Shown here: one piece after another, positions 26,377 to 34,526 of the stretch
Layout: the number at the start of each line of letters is the position of its first letter
How positions within the stretch are numbered: the stretch's first letter is position 1
Assembly: GCF_030151085.1 (NCBI RefSeq)
Contig: NZ_JASLER010000033.1
Coordinates: forward strand, 1-37,592
Direction of reading: 5' to 3'
Length of the DNA: 37,592 bases
Source of the DNA: Bacteroides sp.
GTDB taxonomy: Bacteria > Bacteroidota > Bacteroidia > Bacteroidales > Bacteroidaceae
The notes under the pieces: model-generated
The model's input: the letters and a program-made list of their open reading frames with translations, nothing else
Databases searched by the model: none
Told to the model about the DNA's origin: nothing
Position numbers and translations under genes: made by a program

Positions 26377-26414
26377 TGTCTAAAAATTAGACACTGTTGT
26401 CCAAGAATTAGACA
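26377..26414 (-). promoter_or_regulatory. Two tandem enhancer-type inverted repeats upstream of the sigma-54 promoter
   Basis: TGTCTAAAAATTAGACA (26377-26393, perfect 7-bp arms) and TGTCCAAGAATTAGACA (26398-26414, one mismatch) are centred 21 bp apart, about two helical turns. They lie near -93 and -114 from the predicted start. This is where dimers of a Fis-type enhancer-binding protein are expected. Confidence 0.78.
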
Positions 26415-26438
26415 TACTCTAGGCATTCTTAAGTCCAA

Positions 26439-26504
26439 TACCGAGGAACGACTCCTTCCTCACCGGGGAACGAGCTGTTCGGCACCGGGGAATGATTTGA
26501 TCGG
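26439..26504. repeat. Three 22-bp tandem units of the CACCGGGGAACGA type
   Basis: Units start at 26439, 26461 and 26483 with a 22-bp step. The last two begin CACCGGGGAA and end ATCGG or TTCGG, and the first is more diverged (TACCGAGGAACGA). The middle unit contains the dyad GAAC-GAGCT-GTTC. The 26266-26607 gap thus holds, in order, the sigma-54 promoter, its enhancer sites, this array and the metallophosphoesterase promoter. Confidence 0.75.
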
Positions 26505-26559
26505 TAGGTAAGAACACAAAAAAGGAAATTTGGAAAAGTCTATTATTAAAAGAAAACTC

Positions 26560-26567
26560 TACCTTTG
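26560..26567 (+). promoter_or_regulatory. Promoter -7 element of the metallophosphoesterase gene
   Basis: TACCTTTG fits TAnnTTTG, 40 bp before the ATG. A TTTG lies 27 bp upstream, too far for a standard -33 box. Confidence 0.55.
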
Positions 26568-26607
26568 CCCACAGTTTTCAAAAAGATATAATTATTAAAG
26601 TTCACAC

Positions 26608-27414
26608 ATGAAACTACAGAAAAAACTATTTTTTGCACTTATCAGTATTATAATGGGTAGTTGCGACCTCATAGACTACCACCCTTATGATGTACGCATC
26701 GATGGTGAAACTGATATTAATGCTCATAACATTGAGCGAATAGAGAAAAACTGCAAAGATAAAAAGACGATCCGTTTTGTCACGATGGGCGATTCGCAGC
26801 GCTGGTATGATGAGACTCTTGATTTTGTTAACGACATAAATAAACGGGATGACATTGATTTCGTAATACATGGCGGAGATCTTAGTGACTTTGGAGTTAC
26901 CGATGAATTTCTTTGGCAACGGAATATCTTGAACAAACTGAATATCCCTTATGTAGCATTAATAGGTAACCACGACTGCATCGGTACAGGAGAAGAAACC
27001 TTTCGCATCGTTTTTGGTGACACAAATTTTTCCTTTATTGCCGGAAGGATTAAATTTGTCTGTCTCAACACTAATGCTATAGAATACGATTACTCTCGCC
27101 CTATTCCGGACTTTGAGTTTTTAGCCAACCAGATAACTGAACGAAAAGAAGAATTCGACAAGACTGTAGTATCCATGCACATCCGTCCATTCTGCTATGA
27201 ATTCAACAACAATATAGTACATGTTTTTCAGCGTTATGTCACCGAATTCCCGGGATTGCAGTTTTGTACAGCAGCACATGAACATAACGTATTCGAAGAA
27301 GATCTTTTCAACGATGGAGTCATGTACTATATGAGTGACTGTATGAAAAACCGTAATTACTATATATTCACTATAACCCCTGAAGGATATGAGCGCGAAG
27401 TGGTCTATTTTTAA
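26608..27414 (+). CDS. Lipoprotein metallophosphoesterase (calcineurin-like)
   Basis: 268 aa. The N-terminus is a lipoprotein-type signal (hydrophobic LFFALISIIMGSC, with Cys19 as the probable lipid-modified residue), so it is likely anchored in the envelope. Metal-site motifs of the calcineurin-like fold are in the right order: GDSQ (61-64, with Gln where His is common), GGDLSD (89-94), GNHDC (120-124), then VSMHIRPF and AAHEHN, which supply the later His residues. It should hydrolyse a phosphomonoester or phosphodiester outside the cytoplasm; the substrate is unknown. It is divergent from the ABC operon, and the next gene overlaps its 3' end by 26 nt, so the two are probably co-expressed. 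Confidence 0.87.
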   Translation: MKLQKKLFFALISIIMGSCDLIDYHPYDVRIDGETDINAHNIERIEKNCKDKKTIRFVTMGDSQRWYDETLDFVNDINKRDDIDFVIHGGDLSDFGVTDEFLWQRNILNKLNIPYVALIGNHDCIGTGEETFRIVFGDTNFSFIAGRIKFVCLNTNAIEYDYSRPIPDFEFLANQITERKEEFDKTVVSMHIRPFCYEFNNNIVHVFQRYVTEFPGLQFCTAAHEHNVFEEDLFNDGVMYYMSDCMKNRNYYIFTITPEGYEREVVYF

Positions 27415-28123
27415 CCGACTGATATGTGTAACGGTTGTCTTGTCGGCATTTCTATTGCCCGTGTCTGCACAAGAAAAAGACACAATTGTTGTAGTGAAAT
27501 ATGATACAATATGGATGAAGGATTTCCCCGATACTATCATTACAAGTAAAATCCGTACGAACAGATACGACCGTCGCGTACACCGTTATCGCAGTCATTG
27601 GGAAGCTTTGATTCCCACACATACCAAATTGCAGTTCGCCGGTAATATGGGATTGCTCTCATTAGGAACAGGTTGGGATTACGGCAAGCGCAATCAATGG
27701 GAAACAGATATTTTCTTCGGTATTTTGCCTAAATACCAATCTAAGCGTACCAAGCTTACTTTTACTTTAAAACAGAATTATATGCCTTGGAGTATCGATT
27801 TGGGAAAGCAATTTTCAGTAGAACCGTTGTCTTGTGGTATGTATCTGAATACTGTATTTGGTGACGAATTCTGGGTAAACGAACCAGAGCGCTATCCCAA
27901 AGGATATTATGGATTTTCATCTAAAGTACGTATACATATCTTTCTGGGTCAGCGCATGACTTATGACATTGACCCCAAAAGACGTTTCATGGCCAAGGCG
28001 ATCACTTTCTTTTATGAATTAAGCACTTGCGATTTATACATTGTCAGTGCCTTTACTAACAAATATCTAAAACCTAAGGATTACCTGAGTCTATCATTCG
28101 GACTCAAATTGCAATTATTATAA
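27389..28123 (+). CDS. Exported barrel-like protein of unknown function
   Basis: 244 aa starting at an ATG inside the end of the metallophosphoesterase gene (26-nt overlap, different frame). A signal peptide is visible (LICVTVVLSAFLLPVSAQ, cleavage after residue 27 or so). The mature part has alternating polar and hydrophobic strands rich in Tyr, Trp and Phe, such as LSLGTGWDYGKRNQWETDIFFGILPKY and the closing DYLSLSFGLKLQLL. The last residues end in a beta-strand with a hydrophobic end, like an outer-membrane beta-barrel. I do not recognise the family. The overlap suggests it works with the phosphoesterase, perhaps at the outer membrane. It ends 75 nt before the response-regulator gene, which has its own promoter. 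Confidence 0.78.
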   Translation: MSAKWSIFNRLICVTVVLSAFLLPVSAQEKDTIVVVKYDTIWMKDFPDTIITSKIRTNRYDRRVHRYRSHWEALIPTHTKLQFAGNMGLLSLGTGWDYGKRNQWETDIFFGILPKYQSKRTKLTFTLKQNYMPWSIDLGKQFSVEPLSCGMYLNTVFGDEFWVNEPERYPKGYYGFSSKVRIHIFLGQRMTYDIDPKRRFMAKAITFFYELSTCDLYIVSAFTNKYLKPKDYLSLSFGLKLQLL

Positions 28124-28141
28124 GTTATATTATTTTTATCC

Positions 28142-28174
28142 TTTGAAACTCCTCCAATAAAATTATTAACTTTG
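28142..28174 (+). promoter_or_regulatory. Promoter of the response regulator-kinase operon
   Basis: TTTG (28142-28145) and TAACTTTG (28167-28174) are separated by 21 bp, matching the Bacteroides primary sigma consensus. A TTG at 28172 inside it is not the start codon. Confidence 0.75.
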
Positions 28175-28198
28175 CATGCAAGAAAATCAATTAAGCAC

Positions 28199-29545
28199 AT
28201 GGCAAAGAAATTCGGAAATATACTTATTGTGGATGATAATCAAGGGGTACTGACAGCTCTGCAACTCTTATTAAAACCTCACTTTGAGCAAATAACCGCA
28301 CTCTCGTCACCGGTAACTTTACCTAGCGTTCTGCGTGAAGAAAACTGGCAGGTAGTACTGCTCGATATGAACTTCACTTCAGGTATCAATACTGGTAATG
28401 AAGGGCTCTATTGGCTGCACGAGATAAAAAAACTTCACCCTGCCCTACCCGTTGTACTCTTTACCGCATACGCTGACATCGACCTTGCAGTAAGAGGCAT
28501 TAAAGAAGGAGCCACTGATTTTATCGTAAAGCCATGGGACAATCAGAAGTTAGTTGAAACCTTACTCAATGCAGCAGCTTCCACCTTCAAAAAATCTCCG
28601 AAAGGAGAAGCCAATACCCCTGATACAAACCTCTCTTCTATGTATTGGGGAAGTAGTCCCATTATGCAGCAACTTCGCCTTTTGGTAGAGAAAATAGCCG
28701 TTACCGATGCCAATATTCTCATCACTGGTGAGAATGGAACAGGAAAAGAGATGTTGGCACGTGAAATACATGCCCTTTCTCCCCGCCATCGACAAGATAT
28801 GATAAGCGTAGACATGGGAGCAGTGACCGAAAGCCTTTTTGAAAGTGAATTATTCGGTCATACGAAGGGTTCTTTTACCGATGCTCATGCCGACCGTGCC
28901 GGCAAGTTTGAAGCAGCCAATCATAGCTCTCTCTTTTTAGATGAAATCGGTAACCTCCCTTATCATTTGCAAGCTAAATTATTGACTGCCATTCAACGTC
29001 GAAGCATTGTCCGTGTGGGTAGTAATACTCCTATACCGGTAGACATCCGCCTTATCTGCGCCACCAATCGTAATCTTTCTGAAATGGTGGCTAAAGGCGA
29101 GTTCCGCGAAGATTTGTTATATCGCATCAACACCATACATCTCGAAATACCTTCGTTGCGTGAACGTCCCGAAGATATCATCCCCCTTGCCGAACGATTC
29201 ATCATACGATTCTGCAAACAATATGATAAGACTCCGGTCAAGTTGACCGATGGCGCTCGTGAAAAGTTAACGCTTCACCCTTGGTACGGCAATATTCGTG
29301 AGTTGGAACATGCCATTGAAAAAGCCATCATTATCTGTGACAATGCTTTTCTTTCTGCTGAGTTATTTCAATTGCAACGCCGAACCGATACGCCCGAAGC
29401 ATCCGCATCCACCTTGGAAGAAATGGAAATGCAAATGATACGTAAGACATTGGACAAATGCAGCGGAAATCTCTCTGCCGTCGCAGCCCAATTGGGTATC
29501 ACACGTCAAACGTTATATAACAAGATGAAGAAGTACGGAATCTGA
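28199..29545 (+). CDS. Sigma-54-dependent NtrC-family response regulator
   Basis: 448 aa from the ATG at 28199. The receiver domain (about 6-125) has VDD at 11-13, the phospho-acceptor Asp56 in VVLLDMNF and Lys111 in FIVKPW. The AAA+ domain has Walker A GENGTGKE (177-184), the sigma-54 contact loop as GSFTDA (224-229) instead of GAFTGA, and Walker B LFLDEI (245-250). The C-terminal Fis-type helix-turn-helix ends LGITRQTLYNKMKKYGI. It should activate sigma-54 promoters when phosphorylated by the kinase encoded 12 nt downstream. The nearest candidate target is the ABC permease operon, whose enhancer repeats lie about 1.8 kb away; that pairing is inference. Confidence 0.95.
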   Translation: MAKKFGNILIVDDNQGVLTALQLLLKPHFEQITALSSPVTLPSVLREENWQVVLLDMNFTSGINTGNEGLYWLHEIKKLHPALPVVLFTAYADIDLAVRGIKEGATDFIVKPWDNQKLVETLLNAAASTFKKSPKGEANTPDTNLSSMYWGSSPIMQQLRLLVEKIAVTDANILITGENGTGKEMLAREIHALSPRHRQDMISVDMGAVTESLFESELFGHTKGSFTDAHADRAGKFEAANHSSLFLDEIGNLPYHLQAKLLTAIQRRSIVRVGSNTPIPVDIRLICATNRNLSEMVAKGEFREDLLYRINTIHLEIPSLRERPEDIIPLAERFIIRFCKQYDKTPVKLTDGAREKLTLHPWYGNIRELEHAIEKAIIICDNAFLSAELFQLQRRTDTPEASASTLEEMEMQMIRKTLDKCSGNLSAVAAQLGITRQTLYNKMKKYGI

Positions 29546-29557
29546 TAAATCTCTATT

Positions 29558-30919
29558 ATGCTTAGAAATATAAGTACATATTATCCTTTTCGTGTCACTA
29601 TTAGTATTTTGGTAGCAGTTGTCACAGGAGCGTTGTGGACGAATATTTTCATTAGCTATTCGGTTTCTCGCAAATTAGGGGATTCCATATTCTGGGCAAT
29701 CTTATGTACATTACTTCTTCCTCTCGTCTTGCGATGGCAACAGAAATTATACCGTCAACATATACGAAGAGTACTCTTCATGCTCGATGCAATCGAAAAT
29801 AATGACAATGCCATACATTTCTCTGAAACGGAAAATAATGCAGATGCACGACTCGTAAACCAAGCGTTGAACCGGGTAGCTCACATTCTTTATAACGTAA
29901 AAAGTGAAACCGCCCAACAAGAAAAATATTACGAACTTATACTGGACTGCATTAGTACAGGCGTTCTTGTATTAAATGACAATGGTGCGGTCTACCAAAA
30001 GAACAGTGAAGCCTTGCGCTTGCTAGGATTAAATGTCTTTACCCATGTCAGCCAATTGGCACGCATAGACTCCCATCTTACCCGAATGCTTACAGATTGC
30101 CGTGCGGGTGACAAATTACAAATTCCTTTCAGCAATGAACGTGGCACTGTAAACTTTTCAATTCGCGTCAGTGATATTACGGTTCGTAAAGAGCACCTCC
30201 GTATTCTTGCCTTGAATGACATCAATAGTGAACTGGACGAAAAAGAAATAGATTCTTGGATCAGGCTAACCCGGGTATTGACGCACGAAATTATGAATGC
30301 AGTCACCCCGATAACTTCACTCAGTGATACTCTTCTGGGACTTACCGATTCGTCTCCTATCATTAGAGAAGAAATTCGCAGTGGATTGCAAACAATCAGT
30401 AGTACAGGTAAAGGATTGCTTTCTTTTGTTGAATCGTATCGTAAATTCACTCGTATCCCTACCCCAGAGCCTACGTTATTCTATGTCAAAAGTTTCATTG
30501 AACGCATGGTAGAACTGGCACGCCATCAATACCCTGACGTTCCTGTGACCTTCCACAAGAATATCACACCGGATGATCTCATCCTTTATGCTGACGAGAA
30601 CTTGATTTCGCAAGTTGTTATCAACCTACTTAAAAATGCCATTCAAGCCATCGAATCCAATCCTGCATCAAACAATGAAGGCAGTATCCGAATCCATGCT
30701 TACTGCAATGAAGCGGAAGCCGTCTTGATAGAGATATCCAATAACGGACCTGCCATTCCGGCCGATATTGCCGAACACATCTTTATCCCTTTCTTTACAA
30801 CCAAAGAAGGTGGCAGTGGTATAGGTTTGAGTATTTCACGCCAGATCATGCGTTTATCAGGTGGTAATATCTCATTGTTACCCGGTAAAGAAACTACATT
30901 TGTTTTGAAATTCAATTGA
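29558..30919 (+). CDS. NtrY-like membrane sensor histidine kinase
   Basis: 453 aa. Two membrane helices near the N-terminus (about 12-33 and 43-60) are joined by a very short loop, so there is hardly any periplasmic sensor. A PAS-like domain follows (about 122-225), with ILDCISTGVLVLNDNGAVYQKNSEAL. The H-box THEIMNAVTPITSLSD carries His243, the N-box NLLKNAIQAI carries Asn360, and the glycine box GGSGIGLS lies at 418-425. The order and the HEIMNAVTPI style of H-box match NtrY-type kinases that partner NtrC-type regulators. The signal is probably sensed in the membrane or cytoplasm. It is co-transcribed with the regulator (12-nt gap). Confidence 0.94.
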   Translation: MLRNISTYYPFRVTISILVAVVTGALWTNIFISYSVSRKLGDSIFWAILCTLLLPLVLRWQQKLYRQHIRRVLFMLDAIENNDNAIHFSETENNADARLVNQALNRVAHILYNVKSETAQQEKYYELILDCISTGVLVLNDNGAVYQKNSEALRLLGLNVFTHVSQLARIDSHLTRMLTDCRAGDKLQIPFSNERGTVNFSIRVSDITVRKEHLRILALNDINSELDEKEIDSWIRLTRVLTHEIMNAVTPITSLSDTLLGLTDSSPIIREEIRSGLQTISSTGKGLLSFVESYRKFTRIPTPEPTLFYVKSFIERMVELARHQYPDVPVTFHKNITPDDLILYADENLISQVVINLLKNAIQAIESNPASNNEGSIRIHAYCNEAEAVLIEISNNGPAIPADIAEHIFIPFFTTKEGGSGIGLSISRQIMRLSGGNISLLPGKETTFVLKFN

Positions 30920-30972
30920 ACTATTTATTCGTTATTATTGTTTAAATAAATAAATCCTTTAACACAAAAGAT

Positions 30973-32424
30973 ATGATATTTACAGCAGAAAACATTCTAC
31001 TGATTGGTTCTATTTTACTTTTTGTCAGCATCATCGTGGGTAAAACAGGTTATCGCTTCGGAGTCCCGGCATTGTTACTCTTTCTTGTAGTGGGCATGCT
31101 ATTCGGTAGTGATGGTCTGGGTTTACAATTTCATAATGCCAAAGAAGCACAATTCATCGGTATGGTTGCTCTTAGTGTCATCTTGTTTTCGGGTGGTATG
31201 GATACTAAATTTACGGAAATCAAGCCGATTCTCACTCCCGGTATTGTCTTATCTACTGTAGGGGTGTTACTGACTGCTATATTTACAGGATTATTTATAT
31301 GGTGGCTTTCCGGTATGAGTTGGACTAATATCCACCTGCCTCTCATTACATCATTGTTACTTGCATCCACCATGTCTTCTACCGATTCTGCTTCGGTATT
31401 CGCCATTCTTCGTTCACAAAAAATGAATCTGAAACATAATCTGCGCCCCATGTTGGAGCTGGAAAGTGGAAGTAATGACCCTATGGCATATATGCTTACC
31501 ATTGTACTTATTCAATTTATCCAGTCATCCGGAATGGGCGTTCCCCATATTTTAGGATCATTTGTCGTACAGTTCATTGTAGGTGCTGCTGCCGGTTATT
31601 TGCTCGGAAAATTGGCTATTCTCATGCTGAACCGGATAAATATCGACAACCAGGCATTATACCCTATTTTATTACTTTCCTTTGTGTTTTTTACCTTCTC
31701 CATAACAGATCTAATGAAAGGTAACGGTTATTTGGCTGTATACATTGCAGGTATGATTGTGGGAAATAATAAGATTACATATCGCAAAGATATCTATACA
31801 TTTATGGATGGACTGTCCTGGTTATTCCAAATCATCATGTTCCTTTGCCTTGGCTTACTTGTCAATCCTCACGAAATGCTTGAAGTGACTGTAGTAGCAC
31901 TGCTTATTGGAGTATTTATGATAGTAGTAGGCCGTCCTTTGAGTGTATTTCTCTGTCTGCTACCTTTCGGCAAAAAGATCACTTTCAAGTCACGTTTGTT
32001 TGTATCTTGGGTAGGATTACGTGGTGCCGTGCCCATCATATTTGCCACTTATCCGGTTGTAGCCCAGGTACCCGGTGCTCATGTTATCTTCAATATCGTA
32101 TTCTTTATCACCATTGTTTCGCTGATTGTTCAAGGTACTACAGTCTCATGGGTAGCCCGTCTTTTGGGACTTTCTATGCCAATGGCAAAAACCGGTAATG
32201 AATTTGGAGTAGAACTGCCGGAAGAAATAGATTCCGATTTACGCGACATGACTGTCACCAAGGAAATACTCGAAAGCGGCAATACTTTAAAGGATATGAA
32301 TCTGCCCAAAGGAACATTGGTAATGATTGTAAAACGTGGTGACGAATATCTTATTCCTAATGGTACACTGAAACTGCATGAAGGAGACAAACTACTTCTT
32401 ATTTCAGAAAAGAACAAAGAATAA
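30973..32424 (+). CDS. CPA1 potassium/proton antiporter with RCK_C domain
   Basis: 483 aa. About 12-13 membrane helices fill residues 5-400 (Na+/H+ exchanger domain), with the ELESGSNDPMAYMLT motif that holds the ion-binding Asp and the earlier ASTMSSTDSASVFAILR. The C-terminal cytoplasmic part (about 410-483, ending KLHEGDKLLLISEK) is an RCK_C/TrkA-C domain. This arrangement is that of CvrA/NhaP2 K+/H+ antiporters, which regulate cell K+ and pH at the inner membrane. Transport ion is inferred from the family. It lies 53 nt after the kinase gene with no clear promoter of its own, so it may be read from that operon. Confidence 0.93.
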   Translation: MIFTAENILLIGSILLFVSIIVGKTGYRFGVPALLLFLVVGMLFGSDGLGLQFHNAKEAQFIGMVALSVILFSGGMDTKFTEIKPILTPGIVLSTVGVLLTAIFTGLFIWWLSGMSWTNIHLPLITSLLLASTMSSTDSASVFAILRSQKMNLKHNLRPMLELESGSNDPMAYMLTIVLIQFIQSSGMGVPHILGSFVVQFIVGAAAGYLLGKLAILMLNRINIDNQALYPILLLSFVFFTFSITDLMKGNGYLAVYIAGMIVGNNKITYRKDIYTFMDGLSWLFQIIMFLCLGLLVNPHEMLEVTVVALLIGVFMIVVGRPLSVFLCLLPFGKKITFKSRLFVSWVGLRGAVPIIFATYPVVAQVPGAHVIFNIVFFITIVSLIVQGTTVSWVARLLGLSMPMAKTGNEFGVELPEEIDSDLRDMTVTKEILESGNTLKDMNLPKGTLVMIVKRGDEYLIPNGTLKLHEGDKLLLISEKNKE

Positions 32425-32478
32425 GAAATTTAGGCGACTTTTACAACCACCGGGAGCAATAAAAAAATTAAGAAACAA

Positions 32479-32510
32479 CTTGCTTCGCATTAGTATAAGC
32501 CCTATATTTG
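32479..32510 (+). promoter_or_regulatory. Promoter of the acyl-CoA synthetase gene
   Basis: TATATTTG (32503-32510) fits TAnnTTTG, with CTTG (32479-32482) 20 bp upstream as a -33-like element. The leader is about 25 nt. Confidence 0.6.
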
Positions 32511-32541
32511 CACGGTTTTAACTAAAGTGTGCAAAATACGA

Positions 32542-34209
32542 ATGGAACAACAACAAGGCTTCATTGATTATATAGAACAAAGTATAATTAGAAATTGGGA
32601 TTGCGATGCCCTGACTGACTACAAAGGAATTACTTTACAATACAAAGACGTAGCAAGAAAGATAGCTAAATTCCATATCGTATTGGAAAGTGCAGGGATC
32701 AAACCCGGCGATAAAATAGCAGTATGCGGACGTAATAGTGCTCATTGGGCAGTTACTTTCCTCGCCACTATCACATACGGTGCTGTTATTGTTCCTATTC
32801 TGCACGAGTTTAAAGCCGATAATATACATAACATCGTCAATCACTCCGAAGCCAAATTGCTCTTTGTAGGCGACCAGGCATGGGAAAATCTCAACGAAGA
32901 TGCAATGCCCCTACTGATGGGGATTGTATTGCTAACAGACTTTACCCCGGTAGTTTGCCGGAACGAATGTCTGATGGAAGCTTTCAATCATCGCAATGCC
33001 ACTTATGGCGCTCGTTTTCCTAAGAGCTTCCGTTCCGAGCATATCCGATATCGTAAGGAACAGTCTCCTGAAGAATTAGCTATCATCAACTATACCTCCG
33101 GCACAACGGGATACTCAAAAGGGGTTATGCTACCCTATCGTAGCCTTTGGTCAAATATTGCATACTGCCATGAGATGCTACCTGTTCGCCAGGGCGATCA
33201 CATTGTATCCATGCTTCCCTTAGGTCATGTCTTTGGTATGGTATACGATTTCTTATATGGTTTTTCAGCCGGTGCACATATCTATTTCCTAACCCGCATG
33301 CCATCGCCGAAGATTATTGCACAATCATTTTCGGAAATCAAGCCACGCATTATTTCATGTGTGCCACTGATTGTAGAAAAGATTATTAAAAAGAATATTC
33401 TTCCACGAGTAGATAATAAAATCGGTAAGCTGTTACTCCGTGTCCCCATCATCAACGACAAGATAAAAGCTGCTGCCCGCAAAGAGGCTATGGAAATCTT
33501 TGGCAGCAACTTTGATGAAATCATCATTGGCGGTGCTCCTTTCAATGCTGATGTAGAACGCTTCCTTAAACAAATAGGATTCCCCTATACCATTGCATAC
33601 GGTATGACGGAATGTGGCCCGATTATTTGCTCCAGCCGTTGGGAAACTCTGAAGCTTGCATCCTGTGGTAAGGCAACTTCCCGTATGGAAGTAAAAATAG
33701 CATCGCCTGATCCTGAAAATGTTGCCGGTGAAATTATTTGTAAAGGTGCCAACCTTATGCTAGGATATTATAAAAACGATGAAGCTACCTCCCAAATTAT
33801 CGACATCAATGGCTGGCTTCATACCGGAGATCTCGCTACCATGGACGCCGACGGATATGTCACTGTACGTGGCCGCAGTAAAAACATGTTGCTTACCTCC
33901 AGCGGCCAGAATATCTATCCGGAAGAGATAGAAAGCAAACTGAACAACATGCCCTACGTAGCTGAATCATTAATTGTATTACAGCATGAAAAGCTTGTCG
34001 CCCTCGTTTATCCTGACTTTGACGATGCATTTGCCCATGGTCTCCAACAAGCAGATATCGTAAAAGCCATGGAAGAAAACCGGAATGAACTAAACCAGCA
34101 GTTGCCTGCTTATTGTCAGATCACAAAAGTGAAAATACACTTCGAAGAGTTTGAAAAAACGGCAAAGAAGAGTATTAAGAGGTTTATGTATCAAGAAGCA
34201 AAAGGATAA
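32542..34209 (+). CDS. Long-chain fatty acid-CoA ligase (AMP-binding enzyme)
   Basis: 555 aa from the ATG at 32542 (MEQQQGFIDY); a GTG five codons earlier is less likely. It is an ANL-superfamily adenylate-forming enzyme: P-loop YTSGTTGYSKGV near 190, the A5 motif YGMTECGP near 355, the HTGDLATMDADGYVTVRGRSKNML hinge region near 420-445, and the C-terminal catalytic Lys region KTAKKSIKR. Fatty acid is activated to acyl-AMP and then acyl-CoA, for lipid synthesis or recycling at the inner face of the membrane. Chain-length specificity cannot be read here. Single gene with its own promoter; the following 317-bp gap holds a candidate small RNA. Confidence 0.94.
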   Translation: MEQQQGFIDYIEQSIIRNWDCDALTDYKGITLQYKDVARKIAKFHIVLESAGIKPGDKIAVCGRNSAHWAVTFLATITYGAVIVPILHEFKADNIHNIVNHSEAKLLFVGDQAWENLNEDAMPLLMGIVLLTDFTPVVCRNECLMEAFNHRNATYGARFPKSFRSEHIRYRKEQSPEELAIINYTSGTTGYSKGVMLPYRSLWSNIAYCHEMLPVRQGDHIVSMLPLGHVFGMVYDFLYGFSAGAHIYFLTRMPSPKIIAQSFSEIKPRIISCVPLIVEKIIKKNILPRVDNKIGKLLLRVPIINDKIKAAARKEAMEIFGSNFDEIIIGGAPFNADVERFLKQIGFPYTIAYGMTECGPIICSSRWETLKLASCGKATSRMEVKIASPDPENVAGEIICKGANLMLGYYKNDEATSQIIDINGWLHTGDLATMDADGYVTVRGRSKNMLLTSSGQNIYPEEIESKLNNMPYVAESLIVLQHEKLVALVYPDFDDAFAHGLQQADIVKAMEENRNELNQQLPAYCQITKVKIHFEEFEKTAKKSIKRFMYQEAKG

Positions 34210-34318
34210 TCTCCCTAAAAGCACATACATTTCATTAAGTCTTTTTAGTTAACAAAGTTATAAGCATAAGATATAAAATCTAATAAGTGTTATAAAACAT
34301 ACTTTTTTCTTTGGATTA

Positions 34319-34349
34319 TTTGCAAATACGTCAGAAGTCCGTATCTTTG
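34319..34349 (+). promoter_or_regulatory. Consensus promoter of the candidate small RNA
   Basis: TTTG (34319-34322), a 19-bp spacer and TATCTTTG (34342-34349) match the Bacteroides consensus in both boxes and spacing. Predicted start is near 34356. Confidence 0.8.
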
Positions 34350-34355
34350 CAATGT

Positions 34356-34418
34356 GTTTTTCATAGTATTAGATTTAAGGTTAACAAAGGTTGGAGTACA
34401 GCGGTACTCCTTTTTTTT
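34356..34418 (+). ncRNA. Candidate small noncoding RNA of about 60 nt
   Basis: A full-consensus promoter is followed after about 37 nt by an intrinsic terminator: GGAGTAC pairs with GTACTCC over a 4-nt loop, then eight Ts. No open reading frame of note lies between. The unpaired 5' part (AGATTTAAGGTTAACAAAGG) could be a seed region. The DUF169-GNAT gene starts 108 nt beyond the T-run, so the alternative is a terminated leader (attenuator) of that gene. Confidence 0.6.
34393..34418 (+). terminator. Intrinsic terminator of the candidate small RNA
   Basis: Perfect 7-bp stem GGAGTAC/GTACTCC, loop AGCG, then T8. Apart from this unit and its promoter, the 34210-34526 gap shows only AT-rich sequence. 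Confidence 0.8.
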
Positions 34419-34526
34419 GCTCCATACTCAACCTCGATATTTAATATTTACTACTAAAGTGTAGATATATCAGAATAATAGCCTATTTTTACAGAAACAA
34501 AACAAACCGGAATCAATGCTATCATT

